From CAADGY01 sp900696665 (GTDB lineage: Bacteria > Acidobacteriota > Terriglobia > Bryobacterales > Bryobacteraceae), in contig JAPSFM010000018.1 of NCBI GenBank assembly GCA_035063885.1, positions 5,201 to 69,200 of the forward strand: a stretch of DNA of 64,000 bases, in the 5' to 3' direction. Each line of letters starts with the position of its first letter. The first letter of the stretch is position 1. The notes below the pieces were generated by a model. That model was given only the letters and a program-made list of their open reading frames with translations, was not told where the DNA came from and did not search any database. A program made the translations under genes and the position numbers. Below, in pieces: positions 8,337-16,837 of this stretch.

Positions 8337-8567
8337 ATAAGTGAGTTTGAGCTTTTGCTGCCCAATGCCGGACCGGAAACGGTTCTGCTGCGCGCCGTAA
8401 TCCTGATGGATGGTTCGCTCGAAAGCATTACGGTTCTGAATGCCGCTCCCAGCGAATTGTCAGCCGCCGCCGTGAAGGCGGCCAGCCAGTGGAGATATCA
8501 GCCGGCGCTGATGAACGGCACCCCGGTGGAAACCGAAACCGTCATCGAGATGACGTCCAGCTTACTC
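8337..8567 (+). pseudogene. Remnant of a TonB C-terminal (energy transducer) domain
   Basis: The frame opens only after a stop at 8334-8336 and has no ATG in front of the domain. It encodes a recognisable TonB C-terminal domain: 'AVILMDGSLESITVL', then 'KAASQWRYQPALMNG' and 'PVETETVIEM'. In intact family members this domain ends a few residues later with a strand and a stop. Here the frame instead runs on antisense into the diguanylate cyclase gene. The proline-rich linker and membrane anchor are absent. Both ends therefore appear lost, and this is most likely a decayed gene fragment. A very short functional protein from a non-ATG start is unlikely but not excluded. Confidence 0.65.
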
Positions 8568-10748
8568 CATAGTGATGAGCTGAGCCAGAAGCTCGTGAAC
8601 CCGCTCGGGGGCAACGGGTTCACCGAAAAGGTTCCCTTGGCCCTTATCGCACCCGGCGCCGCGCAGCATCTCCAATTGTTCCTGGCTCTCGACTCCTTCA
8701 GCTACCACCGAAAGGCCCATTTGATGAGCGAGCGAAACGATGGTTCCGACCAGTGCCATGGCGCCGCCTGGCGCGTCAATCTCGCGCAGGAACGATTGAT
8801 CGATCTTCACCGTATTGACGGGCAGGCTGCGGAGGTAGCTCAGGGAAGAATACCCGGTTCCGAAATCGTCGATGGCGATACCGACGCCCAGCGTGCGAAT
8901 CCGGCTCATCCTCTCCATCGACTCCTCCGCATTGTGCATGATCACGCTCTCCGTCAATTCGAGTTCGAGCAGTTTCGGGTCCAGGCCGCTGGCTTCCAGC
9001 GCTCCGGAAACCGTTTTCACCAGGTCGGACCGGCCGAACTGGAGCGGCGAGACGTTGACGGCGATCTTCACCGGAGGGTAGCCGGCGTCAACCCACTCCC
9101 TTGCCTGAAGACAGGCGTGGTTCAAAACCCACGAACCGATGGAGACGATCATGCCGCTTTCCTCGGCCAGCGGGATGAAAACGTTCGGGGGGATGCGCCC
9201 GTGCCGGGGATGTTCCCAAACGAGCAGAACTTCCAGCCCGCTGAGCATGCCATCGAGGGTCCTTTGCGGTTGATATTGCAGGATGAGCTCGCCGTTTTCG
9301 AGCGCCCGCCGCAAATCGTTCTCGAGCTTCAGCCTTTCGAGTGCGGCCCCGCTCAATTCCGGCGTGAAGCATTCAAGATCGTTCTTACCCAGGTTCTTGG
9401 CGCGATACATCGCCCGGTCGGCATTGCTCAGCAACGTTGCGGTGTCGGTGCCATCCTTGGGATAGAAACTGATGCCGATGCTGGCGGTGACGACAAACTC
9501 CGTCCCGTGGATTTCGAAAGGCTCGCGAAGCGCATTCAGCAGCTTCCGGCCCACGATGATGGCATCTTCCGCCCTCCGAAGCTCGGAAACCAGAACCGTG
9601 AATTCGTCGCCGCCCATGCGCGCCAGAAAATCAGCTTTTCGCAACCTGCCCTGGAGCCGTTCTCCCACCTTTTGCAGAAGCATGTCGCCGGTCGAATGGC
9701 CGAGCGTGTCGTTGATTTGCTTGAAACGGTCGAGGTCGATGAAAAAGACGGCCAGAATGGAATCATTCATCCTCGCCTGCTCCAGAGCTGATTCGAGGCG
9801 GCTCCGCAAGTAAAGGCGGTTGGGCAGTCCGGTGAGAGGATCGTGCTGTGCCTGGTGAGCCAACTGGTCCGTCAGTTGACGTTGCTCGATGGCAATGGCC
9901 GCGAGTCTGCTGGTGGATTCCATCAATTCGCGGTCGGCCGGCCCTGGTGTCGTAGGAGCCGGGAAATAGAATGCGAGGGCCCCCAACACCTGTCCCGCGC
10001 CCGATAGAATCGGGGCTGCCGCACAATACTGGAACTGCTGCTCGCGCTTATAATCCAGCTTGGCAAGCCAGGCCAGTTCGCCGGCACTGCTGAATTCCAG
10101 GCGGCGGCCCTCGACGGCCGCGCCGCAGCATCCACCTCGTCGGTCCGCGTAAGTGCCACGTACCTGATCGAAATACGCCGGGGGCAGGTCCGGCGCCGCT
10201 ATCGCATAGAGGCGATCGCCGCGGCGCTGTAGAACCGCGCCGGCAATTCCCGGCCGCTGGCGCTGTACCATTCCCATCAGCTCGTTCAGTACTTCCGGCA
10301 ACTCGACATTCTTGGCCACCATCTCCAGCACCCGGTTGCGATCCTGTTCAAGCTGCCTGCGGGCGGAAATATCCCGTGCGAATCCCTGCACTCCAACCGG
10401 GCGCCCGTCCTGAAATAACAGCCGTGAGGTGACCTCCAGCACAATCCGCTTTCCGGCTTTCGACCTGATGACAAACTCGACGGGCTCGGAAGCTCCTCCG
10501 CCCAGCGCTTCAAATGTGATCTGGCGAGCCAACTCCTGGTATTCCGGAGCGGCGAGATCAGCTAGTGACATCTTCAGTATTTCGGCGCGGGAATAACCGG
10601 TAATGCGTTCAATCGCCTTGTTTACAGCCGTGAAGCGCCCATCCAGGTCATGTATGTAGATGATATCGGTGGCATTTTCGAATAGCTCCCGGTACAGGTC
10701 GTCCTGGGAGCTGAGATTGGCGGTCTGTTGTTCGCCGTACTGATGCAC
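8562..10748 (-). CDS. PAS-GAF-GGDEF-EAL cyclic-di-GMP signalling protein
   Basis: 728 aa, cytoplasmic, no membrane segments. A PAS domain ('LFENATDIIYIHDLDGRFTA') spans about 20-130 with its PAC end, and a GAF-like domain about 165-290. The GGDEF motif is intact at about 378-382, with the product-binding RxxD (RKAD) five residues before it, so it is an active-looking, product-inhibited diguanylate cyclase. The EAL domain (480-728) keeps 'NVSPLQF', 'ELELTES', 'DDFGTGYSS' (about 625) and 'KIDQSF'. The signature EAL reads EVL (about 503), and the usual QGYLF is QGNLF. Phosphodiesterase activity is possible but uncertain. Confidence 0.95.
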   Translation of the reverse strand: MHQYGEQQTANLSSQDDLYRELFENATDIIYIHDLDGRFTAVNKAIERITGYSRAEILKMSLADLAAPEYQELARQITFEALGGGASEPVEFVIRSKAGKRIVLEVTSRLLFQDGRPVGVQGFARDISARRQLEQDRNRVLEMVAKNVELPEVLNELMGMVQRQRPGIAGAVLQRRGDRLYAIAAPDLPPAYFDQVRGTYADRRGGCCGAAVEGRRLEFSSAGELAWLAKLDYKREQQFQYCAAAPILSGAGQVLGALAFYFPAPTTPGPADRELMESTSRLAAIAIEQRQLTDQLAHQAQHDPLTGLPNRLYLRSRLESALEQARMNDSILAVFFIDLDRFKQINDTLGHSTGDMLLQKVGERLQGRLRKADFLARMGGDEFTVLVSELRRAEDAIIVGRKLLNALREPFEIHGTEFVVTASIGISFYPKDGTDTATLLSNADRAMYRAKNLGKNDLECFTPELSGAALERLKLENDLRRALENGELILQYQPQRTLDGMLSGLEVLLVWEHPRHGRIPPNVFIPLAEESGMIVSIGSWVLNHACLQAREWVDAGYPPVKIAVNVSPLQFGRSDLVKTVSGALEASGLDPKLLELELTESVIMHNAEESMERMSRIRTLGVGIAIDDFGTGYSSLSYLRSLPVNTVKIDQSFLREIDAPGGAMALVGTIVSLAHQMGLSVVAEGVESQEQLEMLRGAGCDKGQGNLFGEPVAPERVHELLAQLITME

Positions 10749-10932
10749 TGTTCCTTAACCGATTATCAGGCTAGCATTACCGGACTCGTGTTGCTCAGTT
10801 CTACCGGTTCCAAATAATCCCGCGTATGACCGGAACTTGAGCCGGGTGGGAAAAGGACCAGCATATCCCTTGGTAACACAAGTGCCAAGTACGTTACAGT
10901 GGAATCAGGTCTCGTCGAGCGAGCCGCTTCCA

Positions 10933-11685
10933 GTGTCCCAATCACTCCTGATGTTACTACTTCTATTGATGCTGGTCGCCACTTCGGCGGCCGCCGCCGG
11001 CATCCGGCTGACCAGCATGCCCGCCATATCCCGCAAGCTGGTTCCCTTCAGCGGTGGTCTGCTGATCGGAATCTGCGCGTTCGGCATCGTCCCGGAACTG
11101 GTGGAGGAGTTGGGATGGTATGCCAGTCTGCTATGGCTGCTAGCCGGCTTCCTGGCTCTTTGGGTAATAGACCGCTTTGCATATCCGGTCTGCCCTTCCT
11201 GCTCTCATTCCCATGACCATGACGCTTGCACCGCGCGTCTGCACGGCTTCGCAACACCGATGATCGTAGCCGCTTCCGCGCACAGCTTTCTGGACGGGTT
11301 CGGCGCTGCGGTGTCCTACACGGCGGGTCCGGGAGCGATGTTGCTTCTTGCCATCACGATGCACAAAATTCCCGAGGGGCTGGCATTTGGTATCATTCTG
11401 CGGTCTGCGGTCCATTCTCCCTGGAAAGCGCTGGCCTGGTGCGTGGCTGCCGAATCGGCGATGTTTGTGGGTGGCGGTTTCGAATCGCTGCTTACCGAAC
11501 GGATGACCGCGGCATGGTTCGGTGTGTTACTGGCGGTGATCGGTGGCAGCTTCAGCTACCTCGGGCTTCATGCCATTCATGGCGAATTCAAGCGCCGGGG
11601 GCTGGCGCCTGCTTTCATGCCTGCGCTGACAGGCGCGGCTGGCGCGGTGGCCCTGCAACAAGGACTGCGTGTTTTCCTGAGATAA
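10933..11685 (+). CDS. ZIP family divalent metal transporter
   Basis: About 250 aa with eight predicted membrane helices. The two metal-binding helices carry 'SAHSFLDGFG' (His about 117) and 'MHKIPEGLAFG' (His about 144), the defining ZIP motifs. Between helices 3 and 4 is a short metal-rich loop, CPSCSHSHDHDAC. It moves Zn2+ or a similar ion into the cytoplasm. The start is uncertain: GTG 10933 is given; ATG 10951 or an upstream TTG at 10837 are alternatives, and none has a good ribosome-binding site. It converges on ltaE with 3 nt between the stops. Confidence 0.88.
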   Translation: MSQSLLMLLLLLMLVATSAAAAGIRLTSMPAISRKLVPFSGGLLIGICAFGIVPELVEELGWYASLLWLLAGFLALWVIDRFAYPVCPSCSHSHDHDACTARLHGFATPMIVAASAHSFLDGFGAAVSYTAGPGAMLLLAITMHKIPEGLAFGIILRSAVHSPWKALAWCVAAESAMFVGGGFESLLTERMTAAWFGVLLAVIGGSFSYLGLHAIHGEFKRRGLAPAFMPALTGAAGAVALQQGLRVFLR

Positions 11686-11688
11686 GTT

Positions 11689-12747
11689 TCAGGCGGAAGC
11701 GGTGGTGCTCCGCGCGGTTTCCTTTATCGCCCGGAGCGCGCGTTCGCAATCCCGCCGGGTGACGTCGCAATGCGTGACGGCGCGGATTTCCGTTGCACTC
11801 ACCGGGCTCATCAGAATCCCGTGCGACTTCAAACACGCACTGAAATCGGCAGCCGTTAACCCCGTTCCGCTCACGTCGAAAATTACGATGTTGGTTTCGA
11901 CGCGGCGGGGGTCGAGGGAGATACCGCTGATGTTGGCGAGTTCCTCCGCCAGAAACCCGGCGTTCGCGTGATCCTCCACGAGACGTTCCGTCATCTCCCC
12001 GATCGCAACCAGCGCCGCGGCGGCCAGCACGCCCGCCTGGCGCATGCCCCCGCCGAGTCGTTTGCGGTGGAGACGTGCACGGTCCATGTCGTCACGCGAT
12101 CCCACAAGGATCGATCCAACGGGCGCGGCGAGCCCTTTGGAGAGGCAAAACATGACTGTGTCTACGTGGGCCGCTATGCGAGCGACGGAAACGTGGAGAG
12201 CGGCAGCGGCGTTGAAGATTCGCGCCCCATCCATGTGTACTTTCAACCTCAGAGCATGCGCCTGGTGGCAGATCTCGTCGACGGCTTCAACGGGATAAAT
12301 GGTACCGCCGGCCATATTGTGCGTGTTCTCAATTTCAATTAACCCGGTTGGGGCCCAAAAAGGCGCGACAGGCCGGATTTCTCTCTGGATCTGCTCCCAG
12401 GCGAGAATGCCGTGCGCGGTGGGAATCGTCCGTGCGAGACAGCCCGAAAACCACGCCAGCATTGAAAGCTCATAAGTCACGATGTGAGCTTTGGCCTCGC
12501 AGATGACTTCCTGGCCGGGTTCGGTGTGAAGTTTGACGGCGATGGTGTTTCCCATTGTTCCACTCGGGACAAAGAGCGCCGCCTGCTTGGCAAACATCGC
12601 CGCCGCACGCTCCTCCAAACGGTTGACGGTGGGATCCTCACGATAAACGTCGTCGCCGACTTCGGCTTCCGCCATCGCGCGCCGCATCGATGCGGTGGGA
12701 CGTGTGACCGTGTCGCTGCGAAGGTCCACCAGTGCCGGTTCCCTCAT
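11689..12747 (-). CDS. ltaE: Low-specificity L-threonine aldolase
   Basis: 352 aa PLP enzyme that cleaves L-threonine/allo-threonine to glycine and acetaldehyde. The N-terminal signature 'DLRSDTVTRPT' and 'VGDDVYREDPTVN' are present. So are 'HMDGARIFNAA' (about 172), which binds PLP, and the Schiff-base lysine in 'CLSKGLAAPVGS' (about 203). The ATG overlaps the last codon and stop of hemW by 4 nt (12744-12747), so translation is probably coupled. The gene lies at the distal end of a cyaY-hemW-ltaE unit. Confidence 0.94.
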   Translation of the reverse strand: MREPALVDLRSDTVTRPTASMRRAMAEAEVGDDVYREDPTVNRLEERAAAMFAKQAALFVPSGTMGNTIAVKLHTEPGQEVICEAKAHIVTYELSMLAWFSGCLARTIPTAHGILAWEQIQREIRPVAPFWAPTGLIEIENTHNMAGGTIYPVEAVDEICHQAHALRLKVHMDGARIFNAAAALHVSVARIAAHVDTVMFCLSKGLAAPVGSILVGSRDDMDRARLHRKRLGGGMRQAGVLAAAALVAIGEMTERLVEDHANAGFLAEELANISGISLDPRRVETNIVIFDVSGTGLTAADFSACLKSHGILMSPVSATEIRAVTHCDVTRRDCERALRAIKETARSTTASA

Positions 12748-13838
12748 GTCAGGAATTCCTGAAACACTTCGTTCGATAGCAGGACTCCCCGGTTTGTCAA
12801 ACGCAGCAGCCCGCCTTCCATGACAAGCAGTCCGTCTTCGAGGAACCGCCGGATGGGGTCTGCAAAGCGGACGAGTTCCGGAGCCGCCGGGCGAATACCT
12901 TCCTCCAGGCGAAGGCCGACGAAAAATCGCTCCTCGGCGAGTTCAGCCGGCGTCTCGCTGGCGCAGGGATCCATGCCACGACGGAATCTATCGACATACT
13001 CGCCGGCGCTTTCCACGTTCCGCCGCCGCGTTTTGCCATCGAAGGAATGCGCGTCCGCGCCAAAGCCAATATAGGGCTCCAGGCGCCAATATTTCAGGTT
13101 GTGGCAGGATTCGAAGCCGGGACGGGCGAAGTTGGAGATCTCGTAGCGCCGCAGGCCGATCCGATGCAGGTATTCCACGGCCTCCTGGTAAAACGAGGCG
13201 ATACAATCGTCATCCGGGATGTCACGCGCACCGTAACGGGCGCCCCCTTTCAGAATTTCCAGTCCGAGCCTGCTGCCGGCGTCCACTTCCAGCATGTAAA
13301 CTGATACATGCCCGACTTCCAGCCGCCCTACCCAGTGGAGCGACTCGCGCCAACTCGCCTCGTTCTGAAACGGAAGCCCGGCGATCAGGTCGATATTGAT
13401 ATGATCGATGCCCGCTTCGCGCAGTTGTTCGACATCGCGAGCAACGGTTTCACTGGTGTGCTTCCGGCCGGTGCGAACCAGTTCCCGGGAAACAAAGGAT
13501 TGCACGCCGAGGCTTGCGCGAGTAATGCCGGCGCCTTTCCAGGCTTGTGCGTTTCCGGGCGTCACGGTTCCGGGCGCAACCTCGATGGTGGCTTCCTTCC
13601 AGGGCCGTCCGGGTATGGCGTCAAGCAGGCGGTTGAGTTGCCTGATGGAAGCGCGGCTGGGTGTGCCTCCTCCGAAATAAACGGTCTCGGGAGACCACTG
13701 CCAGCGGTGTGCCGCTATTTCAGCGGTGACGGCATTGATGTACTCGCTTTCGAGACCGGCGGATGGAACTCCTGAAGCGAAGTTGCAGTACGTGCATTTC
13801 TGATCGCAAAACGGATAGGAGACATAGACTCCCGCCAT
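12744..13838 (-). CDS. hemW: HemW-like radical SAM protein (putative haem chaperone)
   Basis: 364 aa. The radical SAM cluster motif CxxxCxxC is C11, C15 and C18, followed by FASG. 'YFGGGTPSRAS' is the SAM-binding glycine motif, and the C-terminal HemN-type domain is present ('EERFFVGLRLEEGI'). Many databases call such proteins oxygen-independent coproporphyrinogen III oxidase. The CNFASG-type sequence, without the extra cysteine typical of HemN (CxxxCxxCxC), points to HemW, which binds haem and transfers it. It overlaps cyaY by 1 nt upstream and ltaE by 4 nt downstream. Confidence 0.9.
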   Translation of the reverse strand: MAGVYVSYPFCDQKCTYCNFASGVPSAGLESEYINAVTAEIAAHRWQWSPETVYFGGGTPSRASIRQLNRLLDAIPGRPWKEATIEVAPGTVTPGNAQAWKGAGITRASLGVQSFVSRELVRTGRKHTSETVARDVEQLREAGIDHINIDLIAGLPFQNEASWRESLHWVGRLEVGHVSVYMLEVDAGSRLGLEILKGGARYGARDIPDDDCIASFYQEAVEYLHRIGLRRYEISNFARPGFESCHNLKYWRLEPYIGFGADAHSFDGKTRRRNVESAGEYVDRFRRGMDPCASETPAELAEERFFVGLRLEEGIRPAAPELVRFADPIRRFLEDGLLVMEGGLLRLTNRGVLLSNEVFQEFLT

Positions 13839-14167
13839 CAGAGTGTTACTTCTTCGCCTAGCTGATCGCTGATAGCCTCTCCAATGAGCTCATCGAGCGT
13901 CTTGTCTTTACCGGGCAACACAAAGGCCTGTCTGGATTCGATCCAATCGAGTTTGAAGCTCTTCGATTGTGCGGAAACCCATAGTTGACGCACGGGGGTG
14001 TTGGGACTGATTACGAACTTCGCGGGCGGCTCTTCGAACTCGATCGCCAGCGTGCCCGCATTGAAGTCAGCCTCAAAATCGTGCTTGTCGGAAGCCGCTG
14101 TAAGCCGCCGGTGCAAAGCGGACATCGCCTCATCGGCGTACCTGCGAAAGTCCTGTTCGTCGATCAT
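13838..14167 (-). CDS. cyaY: Frataxin/CyaY-like iron-binding protein
   Basis: 109 aa from the ATG at 14167, close to the 106 aa of E. coli CyaY. The N-terminal acidic helix 'DEQDFRRYADEAMSALHRRL' is followed by the acidic first strand 'DFEADFNAGTLAIEFEE'. 'FVISPNTPVRQLWVSAQSKS' aligns with the CyaY region INRQEPLHQVWLA, and 'LDELIGEAISDQ' is the final helix. In known systems it modulates iron delivery to Fe-S cluster assembly. An AAGGAG 15 nt before the ATG is distant; a TTG at 14200 is the alternative start. Its stop TGA overlaps the hemW ATG. The pairing with a radical SAM haem protein fits iron metabolism. Confidence 0.85.
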   Translation of the reverse strand: MIDEQDFRRYADEAMSALHRRLTAASDKHDFEADFNAGTLAIEFEEPPAKFVISPNTPVRQLWVSAQSKSFKLDWIESRQAFVLPGKDKTLDELIGEAISDQLGEEVTL

Positions 14168-14252
14168 GAGTCTGTGGAAACTCTCCTTCAAACTTAACAA
14201 ATTCCAGCAACTTTGGGATAAACTGCGTCATCTGCTACCCTTGGAAAGTTGG

Positions 14253-15830
14253 ATGGAAGCCAAGTGTATTCGTCAAACCGGGATTCCTCACACGACGCGT
14301 CTTTTCGCCGATTACCTCTATGATTTTGATCGGGTTTCACCTTACTTTCTGCGTAATCCACACGATCCAGAGGTCTTTGGAAAGGCGGCGTCCGAGGTGG
14401 AGTTTCCGGCCAGCCGGCGCGCCGCCCTGGTGCAAGCGCTGCGGCGGCAGAATGGCGACTCAGATGCTCTGAGCCGGTTGAGCGAGCACGGGACCGTCGC
14501 GGTGGTGACGGGGCAGCAGGTCGGCTTGTTTTCAGGTCCGGCCTATACGATCTACAAAGCCTTGACCGCCGCGAAACTGGCGAAGCAACTCTCCTCGACG
14601 GGCGTTCCTGCCGTTCCGGTATTCTGGCTTGCCACCGAAGACCACGATCTGGAAGAAGTGAATCACACCTGGGTCTTCGACACAAGCCACCGGGCTATCG
14701 CCCTTCGGGCGGCGACGAAAGGCAAGGCGCAAACGCCGGTCGGACGGATAAAGCTCGAGGACCCGCCCCTCGGAGCGCTTCGCGAGGCGCTAGGGGACTT
14801 TCCGTTCGGAGGGGACATCGTTTCCCTCGTAGAAAGCACCTTGACGGAGGGCACAACCTTCGGAGCTTCCTTCTACGGATTGCTGAAAGCGCTGCTGGGG
14901 CGGTTCGGTTTCCTGTTCCTGGACCCGCTCGACGAAGGAATCCGGGCGATTGCGGCGCCGCTGCTTGTGAATGCCCTGGATTCGGCACCGGAACTCAGCC
15001 GTCAAATCCTGGCGCGCAATTCGGAATTGACTGCCGCTCAATACCACGCACAGGTTCACTTTGAGAACGAGACGTCGCTGTTTTTCCGGCTGGACGGCGA
15101 GGAACGCAAGGCCCTGAAGCGGCGAAACGGACAATACTCCGGCAAGGATGTCCGCTTATCGGCGGAGCAGTTGCGCGATGCGCCGGAGCAGCTTTCTCCT
15201 AACGCACTGCTGCGGCCGGTGGTGCAGGACTACATTCTTCCCACCGTCTCTTACATCGCCGGACCCGCGGAGTTGGCCTATCTTGCGCAATCCGACGTTC
15301 TGTATCGCGGCCTATTGGGACGGGCGCCTGTGATTCTGCCGAGAAGCGCGTTTACATTGCTCGATCACAGAGCCGGAAAGCTGATGGCGCGCTACGATCT
15401 GGAATTCACCACGCTTCTGCATGGCGAGGAGCCTCTTCGGGACAGAATCGCACAACACCTGGTTCCGCCATCATTGAAGGGCGCGTTGCAGAAAACATTG
15501 GACTCCACTTCAGCGCAATTGCAATCTCTCCGTGAACAAGTGGTCGAGTTCGATCCAACCCTGGCCGCTTCGCTGGACAAGAGCCGTGCCAAGATGCTTT
15601 ACCAGCTCGAAAAATGCGGGCGCAAAGTAGCCCGGGAGGCGCTGCGGCGCAGCGAGCGCGCCGGAGAAGAGGCGCAATTTCTTTCCAGCCTCGTCTATCC
15701 GCAGAAGCATTTGCAGGAGCGCTTCTATTCCATTCTGCCTTTTCTCGCGAAGCACGGACTTGATTTGTTGGACCGGCTTTATGAGAATGTGCACTTGGGT
15801 TGCCCGGACCATATTGTGCTGGAGGTCTGA
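14253..15830 (+). CDS. bshC: Putative bacillithiol biosynthesis cysteine-adding enzyme BshC
   Basis: 525 aa from the ATG at 14253, close to the ~540 aa of Bacillus BshC. The N-terminal part has 'VVTGQQVGLFSGPAYTIYKA' (from about residue 86) and 'VFWLATEDHDLEEVNH' (about 128), both hallmarks of the family. A C-terminal coiled coil ('LQSLREQVVEFDPTL') and a final 'PQKHLQERFYSILPFLAKHG' complete the fold. BshC is thought to attach cysteine to GlcN-malate, the last step to the low-molecular-weight thiol bacillithiol. bshA and bshB are not in the window. The frame continues upstream to 13998 antisense to cyaY, but homology begins here. Confidence 0.93.
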   Translation: MEAKCIRQTGIPHTTRLFADYLYDFDRVSPYFLRNPHDPEVFGKAASEVEFPASRRAALVQALRRQNGDSDALSRLSEHGTVAVVTGQQVGLFSGPAYTIYKALTAAKLAKQLSSTGVPAVPVFWLATEDHDLEEVNHTWVFDTSHRAIALRAATKGKAQTPVGRIKLEDPPLGALREALGDFPFGGDIVSLVESTLTEGTTFGASFYGLLKALLGRFGFLFLDPLDEGIRAIAAPLLVNALDSAPELSRQILARNSELTAAQYHAQVHFENETSLFFRLDGEERKALKRRNGQYSGKDVRLSAEQLRDAPEQLSPNALLRPVVQDYILPTVSYIAGPAELAYLAQSDVLYRGLLGRAPVILPRSAFTLLDHRAGKLMARYDLEFTTLLHGEEPLRDRIAQHLVPPSLKGALQKTLDSTSAQLQSLREQVVEFDPTLAASLDKSRAKMLYQLEKCGRKVAREALRRSERAGEEAQFLSSLVYPQKHLQERFYSILPFLAKHGLDLLDRLYENVHLGCPDHIVLEV

Positions 15831-15845
15831 GGTTCCCCCGCGCTT

Positions 15846-16631
15846 ATGCGAACCAATCGAGTCAAGCAGGCCCTGCGCGAAGGCAAGGTTCAACTCGGCA
15901 CTTCCTATGGGCAGATCCGCTCCCAGGAAGTAGCTAAGATTCTCGCGGCCGCCGGTTTCCAGTGGGCTTTTATCGACACCGAACATGGCGGGTTCGGAAT
16001 CGAAACCGTACAGGACGTTTGCCGGGTATCGAACCTTGTTGGCCTTTGCCCTATCGTTCGAGTGGCTGATCTTCAGTACGCGCTCATTGCCCGCGCGCTC
16101 GATTGCGGCGCGCAGGGAATCATCTTCCCACGCGTGGAATCCGCTGAACTTTTGCAGACCGCGGTGAACTGGATGAAATTTCCTCCGGAAGGAGTTCGCG
16201 GGTGCGGCGTGGGTCCCATCAATGTGGATTGGGAACCGGTATCGCTCCCCGAGCTTACCGCGCATTTCAACGCGAACATCATGGTGGTGCTGCAAATCGA
16301 AACCCGCCGCGCCGTGGAGATGCGCGATGAGCTGCTATCCGTTCCGGGCATCGACGCCGTCATGATTGGGCCGGTGGATCTGTCCATCTCCTACGGGGTT
16401 CCGGGCGACTTCCAGCACCCCAAGATGGTAGAAGCCATGGAGCTCATCAAAGAGAGCTGCGAGAAACACGGCGTGGCGCCTGGGACGCAGACTCGCACGG
16501 TGGCTCTGGCAAAGTTCTGGCGGGATCGCGGCATGCGTTTCCTCGGATGCAGCGGCGATACGACCATGCTGTTCGAGCGTGCGAAAGACCTGGTTTCTCA
16601 GCTTTCCATGGCGGACGGCGCGGCCCGCTGA
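15846..16631 (+). CDS. HpcH/HpaI-type class II aldolase (2-keto-3-deoxy acid aldolase)
   Basis: 261 aa metal-dependent aldolase of the HpaI/YfaU group, which splits 2-keto-3-deoxy sugar acids or 4-hydroxy-2-oxo acids to pyruvate and an aldehyde. Motifs: 'FIDTEHGGFGIETVQD' (about 43, catalytic His), 'GIIFPRVESAE' with the Glu ligand, 'INVDWEPVSL', 'VVLQIETRRAVE' and 'MIGPVDLSISYGVPGDFQHP'. It starts 15 nt after bshC, which may be chance or read-through; no functional link is apparent. The exact substrate is unknown, although enolase-superfamily and 2-hydroxyacid dehydrogenase genes at 30-34 kb suggest sugar-acid use in this organism. Confidence 0.9.
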   Translation: MRTNRVKQALREGKVQLGTSYGQIRSQEVAKILAAAGFQWAFIDTEHGGFGIETVQDVCRVSNLVGLCPIVRVADLQYALIARALDCGAQGIIFPRVESAELLQTAVNWMKFPPEGVRGCGVGPINVDWEPVSLPELTAHFNANIMVVLQIETRRAVEMRDELLSVPGIDAVMIGPVDLSISYGVPGDFQHPKMVEAMELIKESCEKHGVAPGTQTRTVALAKFWRDRGMRFLGCSGDTTMLFERAKDLVSQLSMADGAAR

Positions 16632-16662
16632 TAGAATCGTTTGTAGCCTTCATCTCACTCCG

Positions 16663-16751
16663 GCTGGAGTGGCGGAACTGGCAGACGCACGGGACTCAAA
16701 ATCCCGCGCCCTTCACTGGGCATGAGGGTTCGACCCCCTCCTCCAGCACCA
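16663..16751 (+). tRNA. tRNA-Leu (anticodon CAA)
   Basis: The acceptor arms GCTGGAG (16663-16669) and CTCCAGC (16741-16747) pair fully, then discriminator A and encoded CCA (16749-16751). Anticodon stem CGGGA/TCCCG encloses loop CTCAAAA with anticodon CAA at 16697-16699, reading UUG. The long variable arm (CGCCCTTCACTGGGC region) and T stem GAGGG/CCCTC make it a class II leucine tRNA. Confidence 0.97.
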
Positions 16752-16837
16752 CGGGAATACTGTGGCAACATCGGCATCCCTTTTGCACAACAGCAGCATT
16801 GTGCGATAGATTCTTGGCAATCGGGATCATTTGCTCA

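Noticed and set aside
8568..9791. Downstream part of the 478-aa plus-strand frame that begins at 8355
   Set aside because: Antisense to the GGDEF-EAL gene and of Arg/Gln-rich shadow composition; only the first ~75 codons resemble a real domain (TonB).
10837..10932. N-terminal extension of the ZIP transporter from TTG 10837
   Set aside because: The extra residues lack hydrophobic or conserved character; the first membrane helix begins only at about 10951.
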